Source: Streptomyces sp. NRRL F-6492 (GTDB taxonomy: Bacteria; Actinomycetota; Actinomycetes; Streptomycetales; Streptomycetaceae). From it: DNA of 25,311 nucleotides. Shown here piece after piece: positions 15,033-22,613 of the stretch (the first letter of the stretch is position 1; each line of letters opens with the position of its first letter). The notes under the pieces were generated by a model. That model did no database searches. It saw nothing but the letters and a program-made list of their open reading frames with translations, and was not told the origin of the DNA. Both the position numbers and the translations under genes were made by a program. The stretch is taken from NCBI RefSeq assembly GCF_001280125.1, contig NZ_LGEG01000279.1:1-25311 (forward strand), read 5' to 3'.

Positions 15033-16490
15033 ATGTCGCACTTCACCGACCTGGCCCACCAGTACATCGACGGCGAGTGGAAGCCGGGCAGTGGCTCGTG
15101 GGACATCATCGACTTCAACCCGTACACCGGGGAGAAGCTCGCCTCGATCACCGTCGCCACCGTCGACGAGGTCGACCGCGCCTACCGGGCCGCCGAGCGC
15201 GCCCAGGCCGCGTGGGCCGAGACCAACCCGTACACCCGCCGGCTCGTCTTCGAGCGCGCGCTGCGGATCGTCGAGGACCGCGAGGAGGAGATAGCGGAGA
15301 CGATCGTCGCCGAGCTGGGCGGCACCCGCCTCAAGGCGGCCTTCGAGCTGCACCTCGCCAAGGAGTTCCTGCGCGAGGCGGTCCAGCTGGCGCTGCGCCC
15401 CGAGGGCCGCATCCTGCCGTCCCCGGTCGACGGCAAGGAGAACCGCGTCTACCGCGTCCCGGTCGGCGTCGTCGGCGTCATCTCCCCCTTCAACTTCCCC
15501 TTCCTCCTCTCGCTCAAGTCGGTCGCGCCCGCCCTCGCGCTCGGCAACGCGGTCGTCCTCAAGCCGCACCAGAACACCCCGATCTGCGGCGGCACCCTCG
15601 TCGCCAAGGTCCTGGAGGAGGCCGGGCTCCCGGCCGGGCTGCTGAACGTCGTCGTCACCGACATCGCCGAGATCGGCGACGCGCTCCTGACCCACCCGGT
15701 GCCGAAGGTCATCTCCTTCACCGGCTCCGACAAGGTCGGCCGGCACGTCGCCACGGTCTGCGCCCAGCACTTCAAGCACGCCGTCCTCGAACTCGGCGGC
15801 AACAGCGCCCTGATCGTCCTGGACGACGCCGACGTCGACTACGCGGTCGACGCGGCCGTCTTCAGCCGCTTCGTGCACCAGGGCCAGGTCTGCATGGCCG
15901 CCAACCGCATCCTGGTGGACCGCGCCCTGGAGGCGGAGTTCACCGAGAAGTTCGTGGCCAAGGTGAAGACCCTGCGCGTCGGCGACCCGGCCGACCCCGC
16001 GACCCACATCGGCCCGCTCATCAACTCCCAGCAGGCCGAGTCCGTCTCGTCCCTGGTCGACCAGACGGTCGCCGCCGGCGCCACCGCCCTGCTGCACGGC
16101 GCGGTCGACGGCAACCTCGTCTCCCCGTCCGTCCTCACCGGCCTCGCCGCCGACTCCCCGGTCCTGGGTCAGGAGATCTTTGGCCCGGTCGCCCTGATCG
16201 TGCCCTTCGACGGCGAGGAGGAGGCCGTGCGGATCGCCAACGACACCCCGTACGGGCTCAGCGGCGCCGTCCACACCGGTGACGTCGAGCGGGGCGTGCG
16301 GGTCGCCAAGCGCATCCACACCGGCATGATCCACATCAACGACGGCACCGTGCACGACGAGCCGATCGTCCCCTTCGGCGGCGAGAAGCACTCGGGCGTC
16401 GGACGGCTCAACGGCGACTCGATGGTGGACTCCTTCACCACCCAGAAGTGGATCTCGATCCAGCACGGCCGCAGCCGCTTCCCCTTCTGA
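15033..16490 (+). CDS. NAD(P)-dependent aldehyde dehydrogenase (benzaldehyde-dehydrogenase-like)
   Basis: 485 residues from ATG at 15033, with GAGGGG 8 nt upstream. All ALDH-superfamily residues are present: Asn154 in SPFNFP (151-156), Lys177 in LKPHQ for cofactor binding, FTGS (229-232), general base Glu253 in ELGGNSAL, catalytic Cys287 in GQVCMA, and EIFGPV (381-386). The C-terminal HINDGTVHDEPIVPFGGEKHSGVGR segment resembles aromatic aldehyde dehydrogenases of the XylC/vanillin type, so oxidation of an aromatic aldehyde to its acid is the best guess. The exact substrate is open. It stands downstream of the WhiJ-like gene on the same strand but has its own 86-bp leader, with a GTAC...GTAC repeat and two ACATCAG copies, so separate control is plausible. 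Confidence 0.93.
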   Translation: MSHFTDLAHQYIDGEWKPGSGSWDIIDFNPYTGEKLASITVATVDEVDRAYRAAERAQAAWAETNPYTRRLVFERALRIVEDREEEIAETIVAELGGTRLKAAFELHLAKEFLREAVQLALRPEGRILPSPVDGKENRVYRVPVGVVGVISPFNFPFLLSLKSVAPALALGNAVVLKPHQNTPICGGTLVAKVLEEAGLPAGLLNVVVTDIAEIGDALLTHPVPKVISFTGSDKVGRHVATVCAQHFKHAVLELGGNSALIVLDDADVDYAVDAAVFSRFVHQGQVCMAANRILVDRALEAEFTEKFVAKVKTLRVGDPADPATHIGPLINSQQAESVSSLVDQTVAAGATALLHGAVDGNLVSPSVLTGLAADSPVLGQEIFGPVALIVPFDGEEEAVRIANDTPYGLSGAVHTGDVERGVRVAKRIHTGMIHINDGTVHDEPIVPFGGEKHSGVGRLNGDSMVDSFTTQKWISIQHGRSRFPF

Positions 16491-16600
16491 CGCCCCGGCG
16501 CGGCCCGGAATCCATTGAGGACCGCAGCTGTCCGCAAGCCTCCGTAGCGTGGTCGGTGTCGGAAGAACCCGGCGCAGGCCACATCCGGAAGGCGGACGTC

Positions 16601-17149
16601 ATGGTTGCTCTTGTTCCCGCAGGGACCCCCGGCGACGAGCGCGGCACGCTCCTCGACTTCGTCGAGGCCCAGCGCGCCGCGCTGCGCCGGGCCCTCCTCG
16701 GCCTCACCGAGGAGCAGGCGGCGAGCCGCCCCACCGCGAGCGAGCTGAGCCTGTCCGGGCTGCTCAAGCACGTCGCCGAGGTCGAGCTCGGCTGGCTCCG
16801 GCTCGCCCAGGAGCGTCCCAACGAGCGGGAGCGCACCGAGGAGACCTGGAGTGAGGGCTTCCGGCTCGTGGACGGCGAGACGATCCCGGAGGTGCTGGCG
16901 TTCTGGGCGGACGTCAGCAGGCAGACGGAGGAGTTCGTCCGCTCGGCGCCGAGCCTGGACGACACCTTCCCGCTGCCGGAGGCCCCCTGGTTCCCGAAGG
17001 ACGGGCGGGTGACGGTCCGCTGGATGCTGCTCCACCTCGTCCAGGAGGCGGGACGGCACGCGGGCCACGCCGACATCCTGCGCGAGAGCGTCGACGGCAA
17101 GGGCTCCTACGAACTGATCGCCGCCGAGGCGGAGGCGGTGGCGGGGTGA
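16601..17149 (+). CDS. DinB-like (DUF664) four-helix-bundle protein
   Basis: 182 residues from ATG at 16601, with GGAAGG 8 nt upstream. The DinB/YfiT fold is indicated by LLKHVAEVELGWLRLA (55-70) with His57, and the C-terminal WMLLHLVQEAGRHAGHADILRE (141-162), where His153 and His156 complete the usual metal-binding triad. Actinobacterial members of this fold include mycothiol-dependent enzymes, so a thiol-linked detoxification role is possible, but no substrate can be read. TAGCGT at 16545-16550 could be a -10 element. The TGA stop overlaps a GTG that opens the next frame, although the PadR gene probably starts 45 bp later. The two genes are likely co-transcribed. Confidence 0.85.
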   Translation: MVALVPAGTPGDERGTLLDFVEAQRAALRRALLGLTEEQAASRPTASELSLSGLLKHVAEVELGWLRLAQERPNERERTEETWSEGFRLVDGETIPEVLAFWADVSRQTEEFVRSAPSLDDTFPLPEAPWFPKDGRVTVRWMLLHLVQEAGRHAGHADILRESVDGKGSYELIAAEAEAVAG

Positions 17150-17163
17150 TCGCCGCGCGTACC

Positions 17164-17181
17164 CTGGTCGGGATCGACCAG
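17164..17181. promoter_or_regulatory. Candidate PadR operator O1 before padR (CTGGTC-N6-GACCAG)
   Basis: A perfect 7-bp inverted repeat CTGGTCG / CGACCAG with spacer GGAT ends on the first bases of the AGGAGG ribosome site of the PadR gene. The same half-sites with the same 6-bp spacing recur twice before the downstream exporter. It may act as an operator or as an mRNA hairpin at the ribosome site. Confidence 0.5.
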
Positions 17182-17193
17182 GAGGTACGTGGG

Positions 17194-17808
17194 ATGTCGG
17201 CCATCCGTCTTCTCGTCCTGGGCGCGGTGCGGCAGCACGGCCGCGCCCACGGCTACCAGGTGCGCAACGACCTGGAGTACTGGGGTGCGCACGAGTGGTC
17301 GCACGCCAAGCCCGGCTCGATCTACCACGCGCTCAAGCAGATGGCGAAGCAGGGACTGCTGCGCGCGCACGAGGTCGCGCCGAGCACGGCCGGCGGCCCG
17401 CCCCGCGTCGAGTACGAGCTGACAGACGCCGGCGCCGAGGAGTACTTCGCGCTGCTCCGCGAGGCGCTGACCACCTACGACCAGAAGGTGGACGTCCTGT
17501 CGGCGGGCATCGGCTTCATGGTGGACCTGCCCCGCGCGGAGGCCGTGGAGCTGCTGCGCCGGCGGGTGCGGGGGCTCGACGAGTGGCGGGCGGCGGTCAC
17601 GGACTACTACACGCCGGAGGGCGGCCCGGGGCAGCTCGGGCACATCGGCGAGATCATGCACATGTGGATCGGCTCGGCCGACGCGGGCAAGGCGTGGACG
17701 CTCGGCCTGATCGACCGGATCGAGGGCGGGGCGTACGTGTTCGCGGGCGAGGGCGACCCGTTCACGGGGGTGCTCGCGGAGGGCGAGGAGAACCCGTACG
17801 CGACCTGA
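17194..17808 (+). CDS. PadR-family transcriptional regulator
   Basis: 204 residues from ATG at 17194, with AGGAGG 7-8 nt upstream; an earlier in-frame GTG (17146) lacks a ribosome site. The PadR winged helix (about 3-85) shows IRLLVLGAVRQHGRAHGYQVRNDLEYWGAHEW, then KPGSIYHALKQMAKQGLLRAHEV and the wing GGPPRVEYELTDAGAEEYFALLRE. A C-terminal helical dimerisation region of the Vir_act_alpha_C type follows (about 95-190). PadR proteins are usually repressors relieved by drug-like ligands and often control adjacent ABC exporters. The DrrA/DrrB-type pair lies 124 bp downstream, and the operator-like sites before both units support control of the exporter and of itself. Confidence 0.92.
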   Translation: MSAIRLLVLGAVRQHGRAHGYQVRNDLEYWGAHEWSHAKPGSIYHALKQMAKQGLLRAHEVAPSTAGGPPRVEYELTDAGAEEYFALLREALTTYDQKVDVLSAGIGFMVDLPRAEAVELLRRRVRGLDEWRAAVTDYYTPEGGPGQLGHIGEIMHMWIGSADAGKAWTLGLIDRIEGGAYVFAGEGDPFTGVLAEGEENPYAT

Positions 17809-17838
17809 GGGACGCGCGGGACTCCGCCGACACTTCGC

Positions 17839-17856
17839 CTAATCAAGTTTGACCAA
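17839..17856. promoter_or_regulatory. Candidate PadR operator O2 (CTAATC-N6-GACCAA)
   Basis: Half-sites TAATC and GACCA are separated by AAGTTT, matching the layout of O1 and O3. On the complement it reads TTGGTC-N6-GATTAG. It overlaps the -35 element proposed for the exporter promoter. Confidence 0.55.
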
Positions 17857-17877
17857 CGGCCCGCGAGGGCATACCGT
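17849..17877 (+). promoter_or_regulatory. Candidate sigma-70 promoter of the ABC exporter genes
   Basis: TTGACC (17849-17854) and TACCGT (17872-17877) are separated by 17 bp. The predicted transcript start near 17884 lies between operators O2 and O3, so a bound PadR could block the polymerase. Confidence 0.5.
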
Positions 17878-17893
17878 CCTCCGTCGGTGGCTG

Positions 17894-17911
17894 CTGGTCA
17901 AATTTGACTAA
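17894..17911. promoter_or_regulatory. Candidate PadR operator O3 (CTGGTC-N6-GACTAA)
   Basis: It contains the perfect 12-bp palindrome GTCAAATTTGAC (17898-17909), rare A/T-rich sequence for this genome. Together with O2 it forms two inverted 18-bp copies with three mismatches, centres about 56 bp apart. It ends 9 bp before the exporter's ribosome site. Confidence 0.6.
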
Positions 17912-17932
17912 GCGGTTTTCGGGAGGAAAAGG

Positions 17933-18928
17933 ATGACGGGCGGAAGGGCGGCGGGGAGAACGATGACGACGGAAGCGATCCGCGTGGAGGGCGCGCGGAA
18001 GAGGTACGGGGACAAGGACGCCCTGGACGGGCTCGACCTCACCGTCGGGCGCGGCACCGTCCACGGCCTCCTCGGGCCCAACGGCGCGGGCAAGACCACG
18101 ACGGTGCGGATCCTGGCGACCCTGCTCCGGCACGACGGCGGCCTGGTCCGCGTCGCCGGGCACGACGTGCGGACCGAAGCCCGCGAGGTGCGGCGCCGGA
18201 TCGGGCTCCTGGGCCAGCACGCGGCCCTCGACGAGGAGCTGGCCGGCCGGCAGAACCTGGAGATGTTCGGCAGGCTCCACCACCTGGGCGCCCGGCGCGC
18301 CGGGACCCGCGCCGACGAGCTCCTGGAGCGCTTCGGCCTCGCCGACACCGGACGCAAGCCCGTCCGGCAGTACAGCGGCGGCATGCGGCGGCGGCTCGAC
18401 CTGGCGGCGTCGCTGATCACGGAGCCCGAGGTGCTGTTCCTCGACGAGCCGACCACCGGACTCGACCCGCGCGGGCGCGCCGAGGTCTGGGACTCGGTGC
18501 GCTCGCTGGTCGGCGGCGGCACGACGGTCCTGCTCACCACGCAGTACCTGGAGGAGGCCGACCGGCTCGCCGACCGGATCTCGGTCGTGGACCGGGGCCG
18601 GGTCGTCGCCGACGGCACCGCCGACGAACTGAAGGCCCGCGTCGGCGCGGACCGCATCGACGTGGTCGTACGGGACGCCCACCGGCTCGACGAGGCGGCG
18701 GCCCTCCTCCCGGCGGCGCGCGCCGAGGTGGCCGTGGACGCCGACCGGCGGCTGCTCAGCGCCCCCGCGGCCGACCGGACGGCCTCGCTCACCGAGACCG
18801 TGCGGGCGCTCGGGGCGGCCGGGATCGAGGCGGAGGACATCGCCCTGCGGCGCCCGACCCTCGACGAGGTCTTCCTGCACCTGACGGCGGACGGCACGGC
18901 CCGTGAGAAGAAGGAGGCGGCGGCATGA
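17933..18928 (+). CDS. DrrA-type ABC exporter ATPase
   Basis: 331 residues from ATG at 17933, with GGGAGG 6 nt upstream; ATG 17963 is a possible alternative. Walker A GPNGAGKT (48-55), Gln95, signature YSGGM (147-151), Walker B VLFLDEP (167-173) and D-loop GLDP are present. The switch His is replaced by Gln204 in [17 protein letters not shown], a typical trait of the daunorubicin-resistance DrrA group. A C-terminal region of about 90 residues ends [13 protein letters not shown], the family signature. The stop overlaps the permease start (ATGA). With the permease it should export a hydrophobic drug or a self-made metabolite under PadR control. Substrate unknown. Confidence 0.93.
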   Translation: MTGGRAAGRTMTTEAIRVEGARKRYGDKDALDGLDLTVGRGTVHGLLGPNGAGKTTTVRILATLLRHDGGLVRVAGHDVRTEAREVRRRIGLLGQHAALDEELAGRQNLEMFGRLHHLGARRAGTRADELLERFGLADTGRKPVRQYSGGMRRRLDLAASLITEPEVLFLDEPTTGLDPRGRAEVWDSVRSLVGGGTTVLLTTQYLEEADRLADRISVVDRGRVVADGTADELKARVGADRIDVVVRDAHRLDEAAALLPAARAEVAVDADRRLLSAPAADRTASLTETVRALGAAGIEAEDIALRRPTLDEVFLHLTADGTAREKKEAAA

Positions 18929-19689
18929 GCGCCGCGTACGCGGTGGGCGACTGCTGGACGATGACCCGCCGCGAGCTGGCCCACTGGGCCCGGCAGCCGG
19001 TGCAGGTCCTGGTCGGACTCGTCTTCCCGGTCATGATGCTGCTGATGTTCGGCTACCTGGTCGGCGGCGGACGGACCGTCGACGGCGCCTACGTCGACTA
19101 CCTGGTGCCCGGCATGCTCACCCTGACCATGGTCTTCGGCCTCGAAGGCACCATGACGGCGGTCACCCGGGACCTGGACAAGGGCGTGATCGACCGGTTC
19201 CGGTCGATGCCGATGACCGACGGCGCGGTCCTGGTCGGGCGGGCGGCGGCGGACATGCTCCAGTCGGCGGTGGGACTGCTCCTGATGACCGGCGTGGGAC
19301 ACGCGATCGGCTGGCGGGCGAACGGCGGGGTCGGGGCCTTCCTGGGCGCGACGGGACTGCTGCTCCTGCTGCGCTTCGCGATGCTGTGGATCGGGATCTT
19401 CCTGGCCCTGGTCGCGGGGCGGGCGGAGCTGGTGCAGGCGGTCCAGATCCTCGTCTGGCCCTTCGGCTTCCTCTCCAACGCCTTCGCCTCGCCCGACTCG
19501 ATGCCGGGCTGGCTCGGCACGGCCGTGGAGTGGAACCCCATGTCGGCGACCGCGACGGCGGTGCGCGAGCTGTTCGGCAACCCGGGCGGCGAGCCGGGGC
19601 ACGTGACGGCGGCGGTGGTGTGGCCGCTGGTGCTCCTCGCGGTCTTCTTCCCGCTCGCGGTACGCAAGTTCGGCCGGCTCGGCGGGTAG
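18925..19689 (+). CDS. DrrB-type ABC-2 exporter permease
   Basis: 254 residues; the start ATG shares 4 nt with the ATPase stop, so the two are translationally coupled. ABC-2 family topology: a cytoplasmic N terminus with [37 protein letters not shown] (helix 1), [15 protein letters not shown] (helix 2), a [15 protein letters not shown] cytoplasmic loop typical of DrrB, and three to four further helices, including [18 protein letters not shown] before the last one. It forms the membrane channel partner of the DrrA-type ATPase. The gene ends 11 bp from the convergent ClC gene. Confidence 0.92.
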   Translation: MSAAYAVGDCWTMTRRELAHWARQPVQVLVGLVFPVMMLLMFGYLVGGGRTVDGAYVDYLVPGMLTLTMVFGLEGTMTAVTRDLDKGVIDRFRSMPMTDGAVLVGRAAADMLQSAVGLLLMTGVGHAIGWRANGGVGAFLGATGLLLLLRFAMLWIGIFLALVAGRAELVQAVQILVWPFGFLSNAFASPDSMPGWLGTAVEWNPMSATATAVRELFGNPGGEPGHVTAAVVWPLVLLAVFFPLAVRKFGRLGG

Positions 19690-19700
19690 CGCGGGCGCTC

Positions 19701-20990
19701 CTACGTCAACGACCGCCCGCTCTCGTCGAGTTCGAGCTGCGGGCGGCCGGTGACGATCAGCCAGGCGGGGAGCGAGGCCAGGCAGAGCAGGGCGAGCACG
19801 GCGGGGGAGGAGGCGAGGACGGCGCCGGTGAAGAGGCTGATCCAGCCCTGCCGGGTGGTGGCGAGCAGGACCCCGAGGACGGCGGAGGAGACGGCGACGG
19901 CCGGGTGGACCTCGGGGACCAGGGCCTGGGCGAGGAGGCCGAAGGCGGCGCCGATGAAGACGGCGGGGAAGATCCGGCCGCCCCGGAAGCCGCAGGAGGC
20001 GGCGACGAGGAGGGCCAGGAGCTTGACGACGGCCAGCTTCGCCAGCTCGCCGGAGGTCCAGCCGCCGATGTTCGCCGTCAGCTCCTTGACCTCCTCCAGG
20101 CCCTTGAAGAGGGTCAGGTGCCCGCCGAGGGCGCCCAGGAGGCCGAGGACGAGCCCGCCGACGGGCAGCATCAGCATGGGGTGCCGCAGGCGTCGGGAGG
20201 CGGCGTGGACGTGGGGGAAGAGGGAGCAGGCGGCGAGGCCGAAGACGGCCGCGGCGGAGGCGATCACCAGGGCCGCGAGGAGGTCCCCCCAGCCGGGGTC
20301 GCTCAGCGGGGGGAGCCCCAGGGCGAAGGTGGGCTCGGCGAGCAGCTGGGTGGTCATCGCGCCGGTGCCGGCGGCGAGGAGCGGGGCGAACAGGCGGTCC
20401 CAGAGGGAGCCGGGGCCCGGGTGCCCGGCCAGGGCCTCGGAGATGACGAGGGCGGCCGCGACCGGGGTGCCGAAGAGGGCGCCGATCGTCGCGGCCGAGG
20501 CGAGCGTCACCCAGGCGAGGCCCGGCACGGCGGGCGCGGCCTTGCGGCCCAGCCAGTACGCGAGCGCGATGTTGGAGGCGATGATCGGGTTCTCGGGGCC
20601 GAGACTGACCCCGCCGGCCAGCGCGAGGGTGGCGGCGAGCAGCAGCCCCGGCACCACCCCCGGGGCGAGCGGCGCCCCGCCGAGCCCCGTGGTCGCCGGG
20701 TCGGGCCCGGCGTGTCCGGGCACCTTCCACACGACCAGGCCCACCGCGATGCCGGTCGCCGTGAGCATGACGATCATCCAGAGGGAGGAGTAGCCGCCGA
20801 TCCCGAGGGCGTCGGGCAGGTCCTCCCAGAGCACGTGCCTGAACTCCTCCGAGAGGGCGCTGACCCCCAGGAACAGCAGGCTCGCCCCCGCCCCGACCAC
20901 GAGCGCGGGCAGGATCTGCGGCAACAGGACCCGCAGCGGGGCCTCGTCGGCGGAGGGGGACGGCGCGGCCGGAGCGCGATCGGTGGACAC
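19701..20990 (-). CDS. ClC-family voltage-gated chloride channel / transporter-like protein
   Basis: 429 residues from GTG at 20990; a TTG at 21011 is an alternative. About ten membrane helices. Family landmarks: GHAGPDPAT (92-100) where canonical ClC proteins have GSGIP, GGVSLGPENP (127-135) replacing GREGP but keeping the gating glutamate as Glu133, ALFGTPVAAALVISE (171-185) and CGFRGGRIFPAVFIGAAFG (333-351) matching the GxFxP anion-site motif. The changed GSGIP sequence, with its serine missing, suggests altered anion selectivity. The C terminus lacks CBS domains. A TATGGT sequence ends 6 nt before the GTG, which would suit a leaderless transcript. Confidence 0.85.
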   Translation of the reverse strand: MSTDRAPAAPSPSADEAPLRVLLPQILPALVVGAGASLLFLGVSALSEEFRHVLWEDLPDALGIGGYSSLWMIVMLTATGIAVGLVVWKVPGHAGPDPATTGLGGAPLAPGVVPGLLLAATLALAGGVSLGPENPIIASNIALAYWLGRKAAPAVPGLAWVTLASAATIGALFGTPVAAALVISEALAGHPGPGSLWDRLFAPLLAAGTGAMTTQLLAEPTFALGLPPLSDPGWGDLLAALVIASAAAVFGLAACSLFPHVHAASRRLRHPMLMLPVGGLVLGLLGALGGHLTLFKGLEEVKELTANIGGWTSGELAKLAVVKLLALLVAASCGFRGGRIFPAVFIGAAFGLLAQALVPEVHPAVAVSSAVLGVLLATTRQGWISLFTGAVLASSPAVLALLCLASLPAWLIVTGRPQLELDESGRSLT

Positions 20991-21068
20991 GGCCCCACCA
21001 TAGGTGAGCAAAAGCCGCGAACCCCCCAGGACCGGCCGACCCTCCGGGACCCCTCACCGAGCCACCGG

Positions 21069-21224
21069 CCCGGAACGGCGATCCGGAAGCCCGGCCCGGA
21101 ACGGCGACCCGGAAGCCCGGCCCCGAGCGGTGAGCCGGAAGCCCGGCCCCGAGCGGTGAGCCGGGAACCCGCCCCGGAACAGCGAACCGGAAGCCCGCCT
21201 CGGAACAGCGACCCGGCAGCCCGC
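21069..21224. repeat. 26-bp minisatellite, six tandem copies
   Basis: Units start at 21069, 21095, 21121, 21147, 21173 and 21199. The first copy reads CCCGGAACGGCGATCCGG then AAGCCCGG. Units 3 and 4 share a GAGCGGTGAG variant and units 5 and 6 an AACAGCGA variant, showing pairwise expansion. The array lies in the 289-bp gap between the ClC start and the YbjQ-family stop. Confidence 0.85.
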
Positions 21225-21279
21225 CCCCGACCCACCCCCGGGGCCCCGCACCCGCCCCGCCCCGCGCGCCTCACGCGCC

Positions 21280-21648
21280 TCACGCCCGGGGTGCGATCAC
21301 CACCGCCGTGCCGTACGCGCAGACCTCCGTGCCGAGGTCCGCCGCCTCCGTCACGTCGAAGCGGAACGCCAGCACCGCGTTCGCGCCGCGCGCCCGCGCC
21401 TGCTCCACCAGGCGGTCCATCGCCTGGTTGCGGGTCTCCACCAGGGTCTTCGTCAGACCCTTCAGCTCCCCGCCGATCATCGACTTCAGCCCCGCGCCGA
21501 TCTGGCTGCCCAGATGCCGGGAGCGCACGGTGAGGCCGAAGACCTCGCCGATCACCTGCCGGACCTCGTGCCCGGGGACGTCGTTCGTGGTCACGACCAG
21601 CACTTCGGGATGCGGCCCCTGGCCGCCCCCGTACTCCTCGATGCCCAT
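21280..21648 (-). CDS. YbjQ-family (UPF0145) heavy-metal-binding-like protein
   Basis: 122 residues from ATG at 21648, with AGGAGG 9 nt upstream; an ATG at 21654 is only 3 nt from that site and is less likely. The YbjQ core follows a short acidic start: VVTTNDVPGHEVRQVIGEVFGLTVRSRHLGS, then GGELKGLTKTLVETRNQAMDRLVEQARARGANAVLAFRFDV and EVCAYGTAVV. These are the family's conserved RSR, R-x-x-A-x-x-R and GANAV...RFD stretches. YbjQ proteins form pentameric barrels, and their function is unsettled; the domain name implies metal binding, but no Cys/His site is obvious here. The 26-bp repeat array separates it from the ClC gene. Confidence 0.9.
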   Translation of the reverse strand: MGIEEYGGGQGPHPEVLVVTTNDVPGHEVRQVIGEVFGLTVRSRHLGSQIGAGLKSMIGGELKGLTKTLVETRNQAMDRLVEQARARGANAVLAFRFDVTEAADLGTEVCAYGTAVVIAPRA

Positions 21649-21798
21649 CGGCATGCACCTCCTGATCCCCCACCTTCCGCCCCGCGGGACCCTTCCGCAT
21701 CCCGTGGGGAGCCGGGTGGAACCGGGGGCGCCCGGTCCACGTTGATAGCTTGGGGCAGCCCGTCCCAAGCCCCCACCGACCGCAGGAGCCCGGAACCC

Positions 21799-22512
21799 GT
21801 GAACACGCTTGCCCTCGGACCGAGCTGGCTTGACCCGGACTATCTGATCCAGACCTTCGGTCTGATCGGCGTCCTGGTGATCGTCTTCGCCGAGTCCGGC
21901 CTCCTCATCGGGTTCTTCCTGCCCGGTGACTCGCTTCTCTTCACCACCGGTCTGCTCGTCACCACCGGGAAGCTCGACACGCCGCTCTGGCTGGTCTGCG
22001 CCCTGATCGTGGCCGCCGCGATCATCGGCGACCAGGTCGGCTACCTCTTCGGCCGCAAGGTCGGACCCGCCCTCTTCAAGCGCCCCGACTCCAAGCTGTT
22101 CAAGCAGGAGAACGTCGAGAAGGCGCACGAGTTCTTCGAGAAGCACGGCCCGAAGTCCCTGATCCTGGCCCGCTTCGTCCCGATCGTCCGCACGTTCACG
22201 CCGATCATCGCGGGCGTCAGCCGGATGAACTACCGCTCGTTCATCACGTTCAACATCATCGGCGGCGTGCTGTGGGGCGCCGGCGTGACCCTCCTCGGCG
22301 CCTCCCTCGGCAAGATCGACTTCGTGCACGAGCACATCGAGATGATCCTCATCGCGATCGTCCTGATCTCCGTGGTCCCGATCGTCATCGAGTACCTCCG
22401 GGCCCGCTCCCAGTCCAAGAGGGCCCGCGCCGCCGGGGGCGACGACCACGACGCCCCCGGCACCCCCAACCCCCAGCAGCAGTCCCCCCGCGGCCGCCAC
22501 GCCAAGCGGTAG
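21799..22512 (+). CDS. DedA-family membrane protein
   Basis: 237 residues from GTG at 21799, with AGGAG 10 nt upstream. DedA/SNARE-associated domain: FAESGLLIGFFLPGDSLLFTTGLL (30-53) with Glu32 and the PGD turn, GDQVGYLFGRKVG (77-89), and the core ARFVPIVRTFTPIIAGVSRMNYRSF (124-148) with the essential Arg residues of the family. Four to five membrane helices and a Gly/Pro-rich basic tail. DedA proteins have been shown in other bacteria to act as lipid-carrier (undecaprenyl phosphate or phospholipid) flippases; this member's cargo is unknown. TAGCTT (21746-21751) is a candidate -10. The gene converges on the ThrE-type gene, with the cruciform element at 22546 between them. Confidence 0.9.
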   Translation: MNTLALGPSWLDPDYLIQTFGLIGVLVIVFAESGLLIGFFLPGDSLLFTTGLLVTTGKLDTPLWLVCALIVAAAIIGDQVGYLFGRKVGPALFKRPDSKLFKQENVEKAHEFFEKHGPKSLILARFVPIVRTFTPIIAGVSRMNYRSFITFNIIGGVLWGAGVTLLGASLGKIDFVHEHIEMILIAIVLISVVPIVIEYLRARSQSKRARAAGGDDHDAPGTPNPQQQSPRGRHAKR

Positions 22513-22545
22513 CCCGTACCGGCGGGAACGCCGGAGGAACCGACG

Positions 22546-22613
22546 CTAGGGCGTGTGTCGAAAGTCCCGTCTGCCCTTCGGGCAGACGACGCCACTTTCG
22601 ACACACGCCCTAG
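22546..22613. repeat. 68-bp nested inverted-repeat element, possible bidirectional terminator
   Basis: A perfect 20-bp outer repeat, 22546-22565 and 22594-22613, starts and ends in CTAG. Inside, CGTCTGCCC (22568-22576) and GGGCAGACG (22580-22588) form a second hairpin around TTC. The right outer arm contains the TAG stop of the leftward ThrE-type gene. From memory, close relatives of the CTAGGGCGTGT...TCGAAAG type occur in many Streptomyces intergenic regions. Confidence 0.85.

Noticed and set aside
17146..17193. Earlier GTG start for the PadR protein overlapping the DinB-like stop
   Set aside because: No ribosome site, and the extra 16 residues are not typical of PadR proteins; ATG 17194 has AGGAGG at good spacing.
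19691..19720. 7-bp inverted repeat GCGGGCG / CGCCCGC between the DrrB-type and ClC stops
   Set aside because: A short stem with a 16-nt loop partly inside the ClC coding end; too common in GC-rich DNA to call a terminator.
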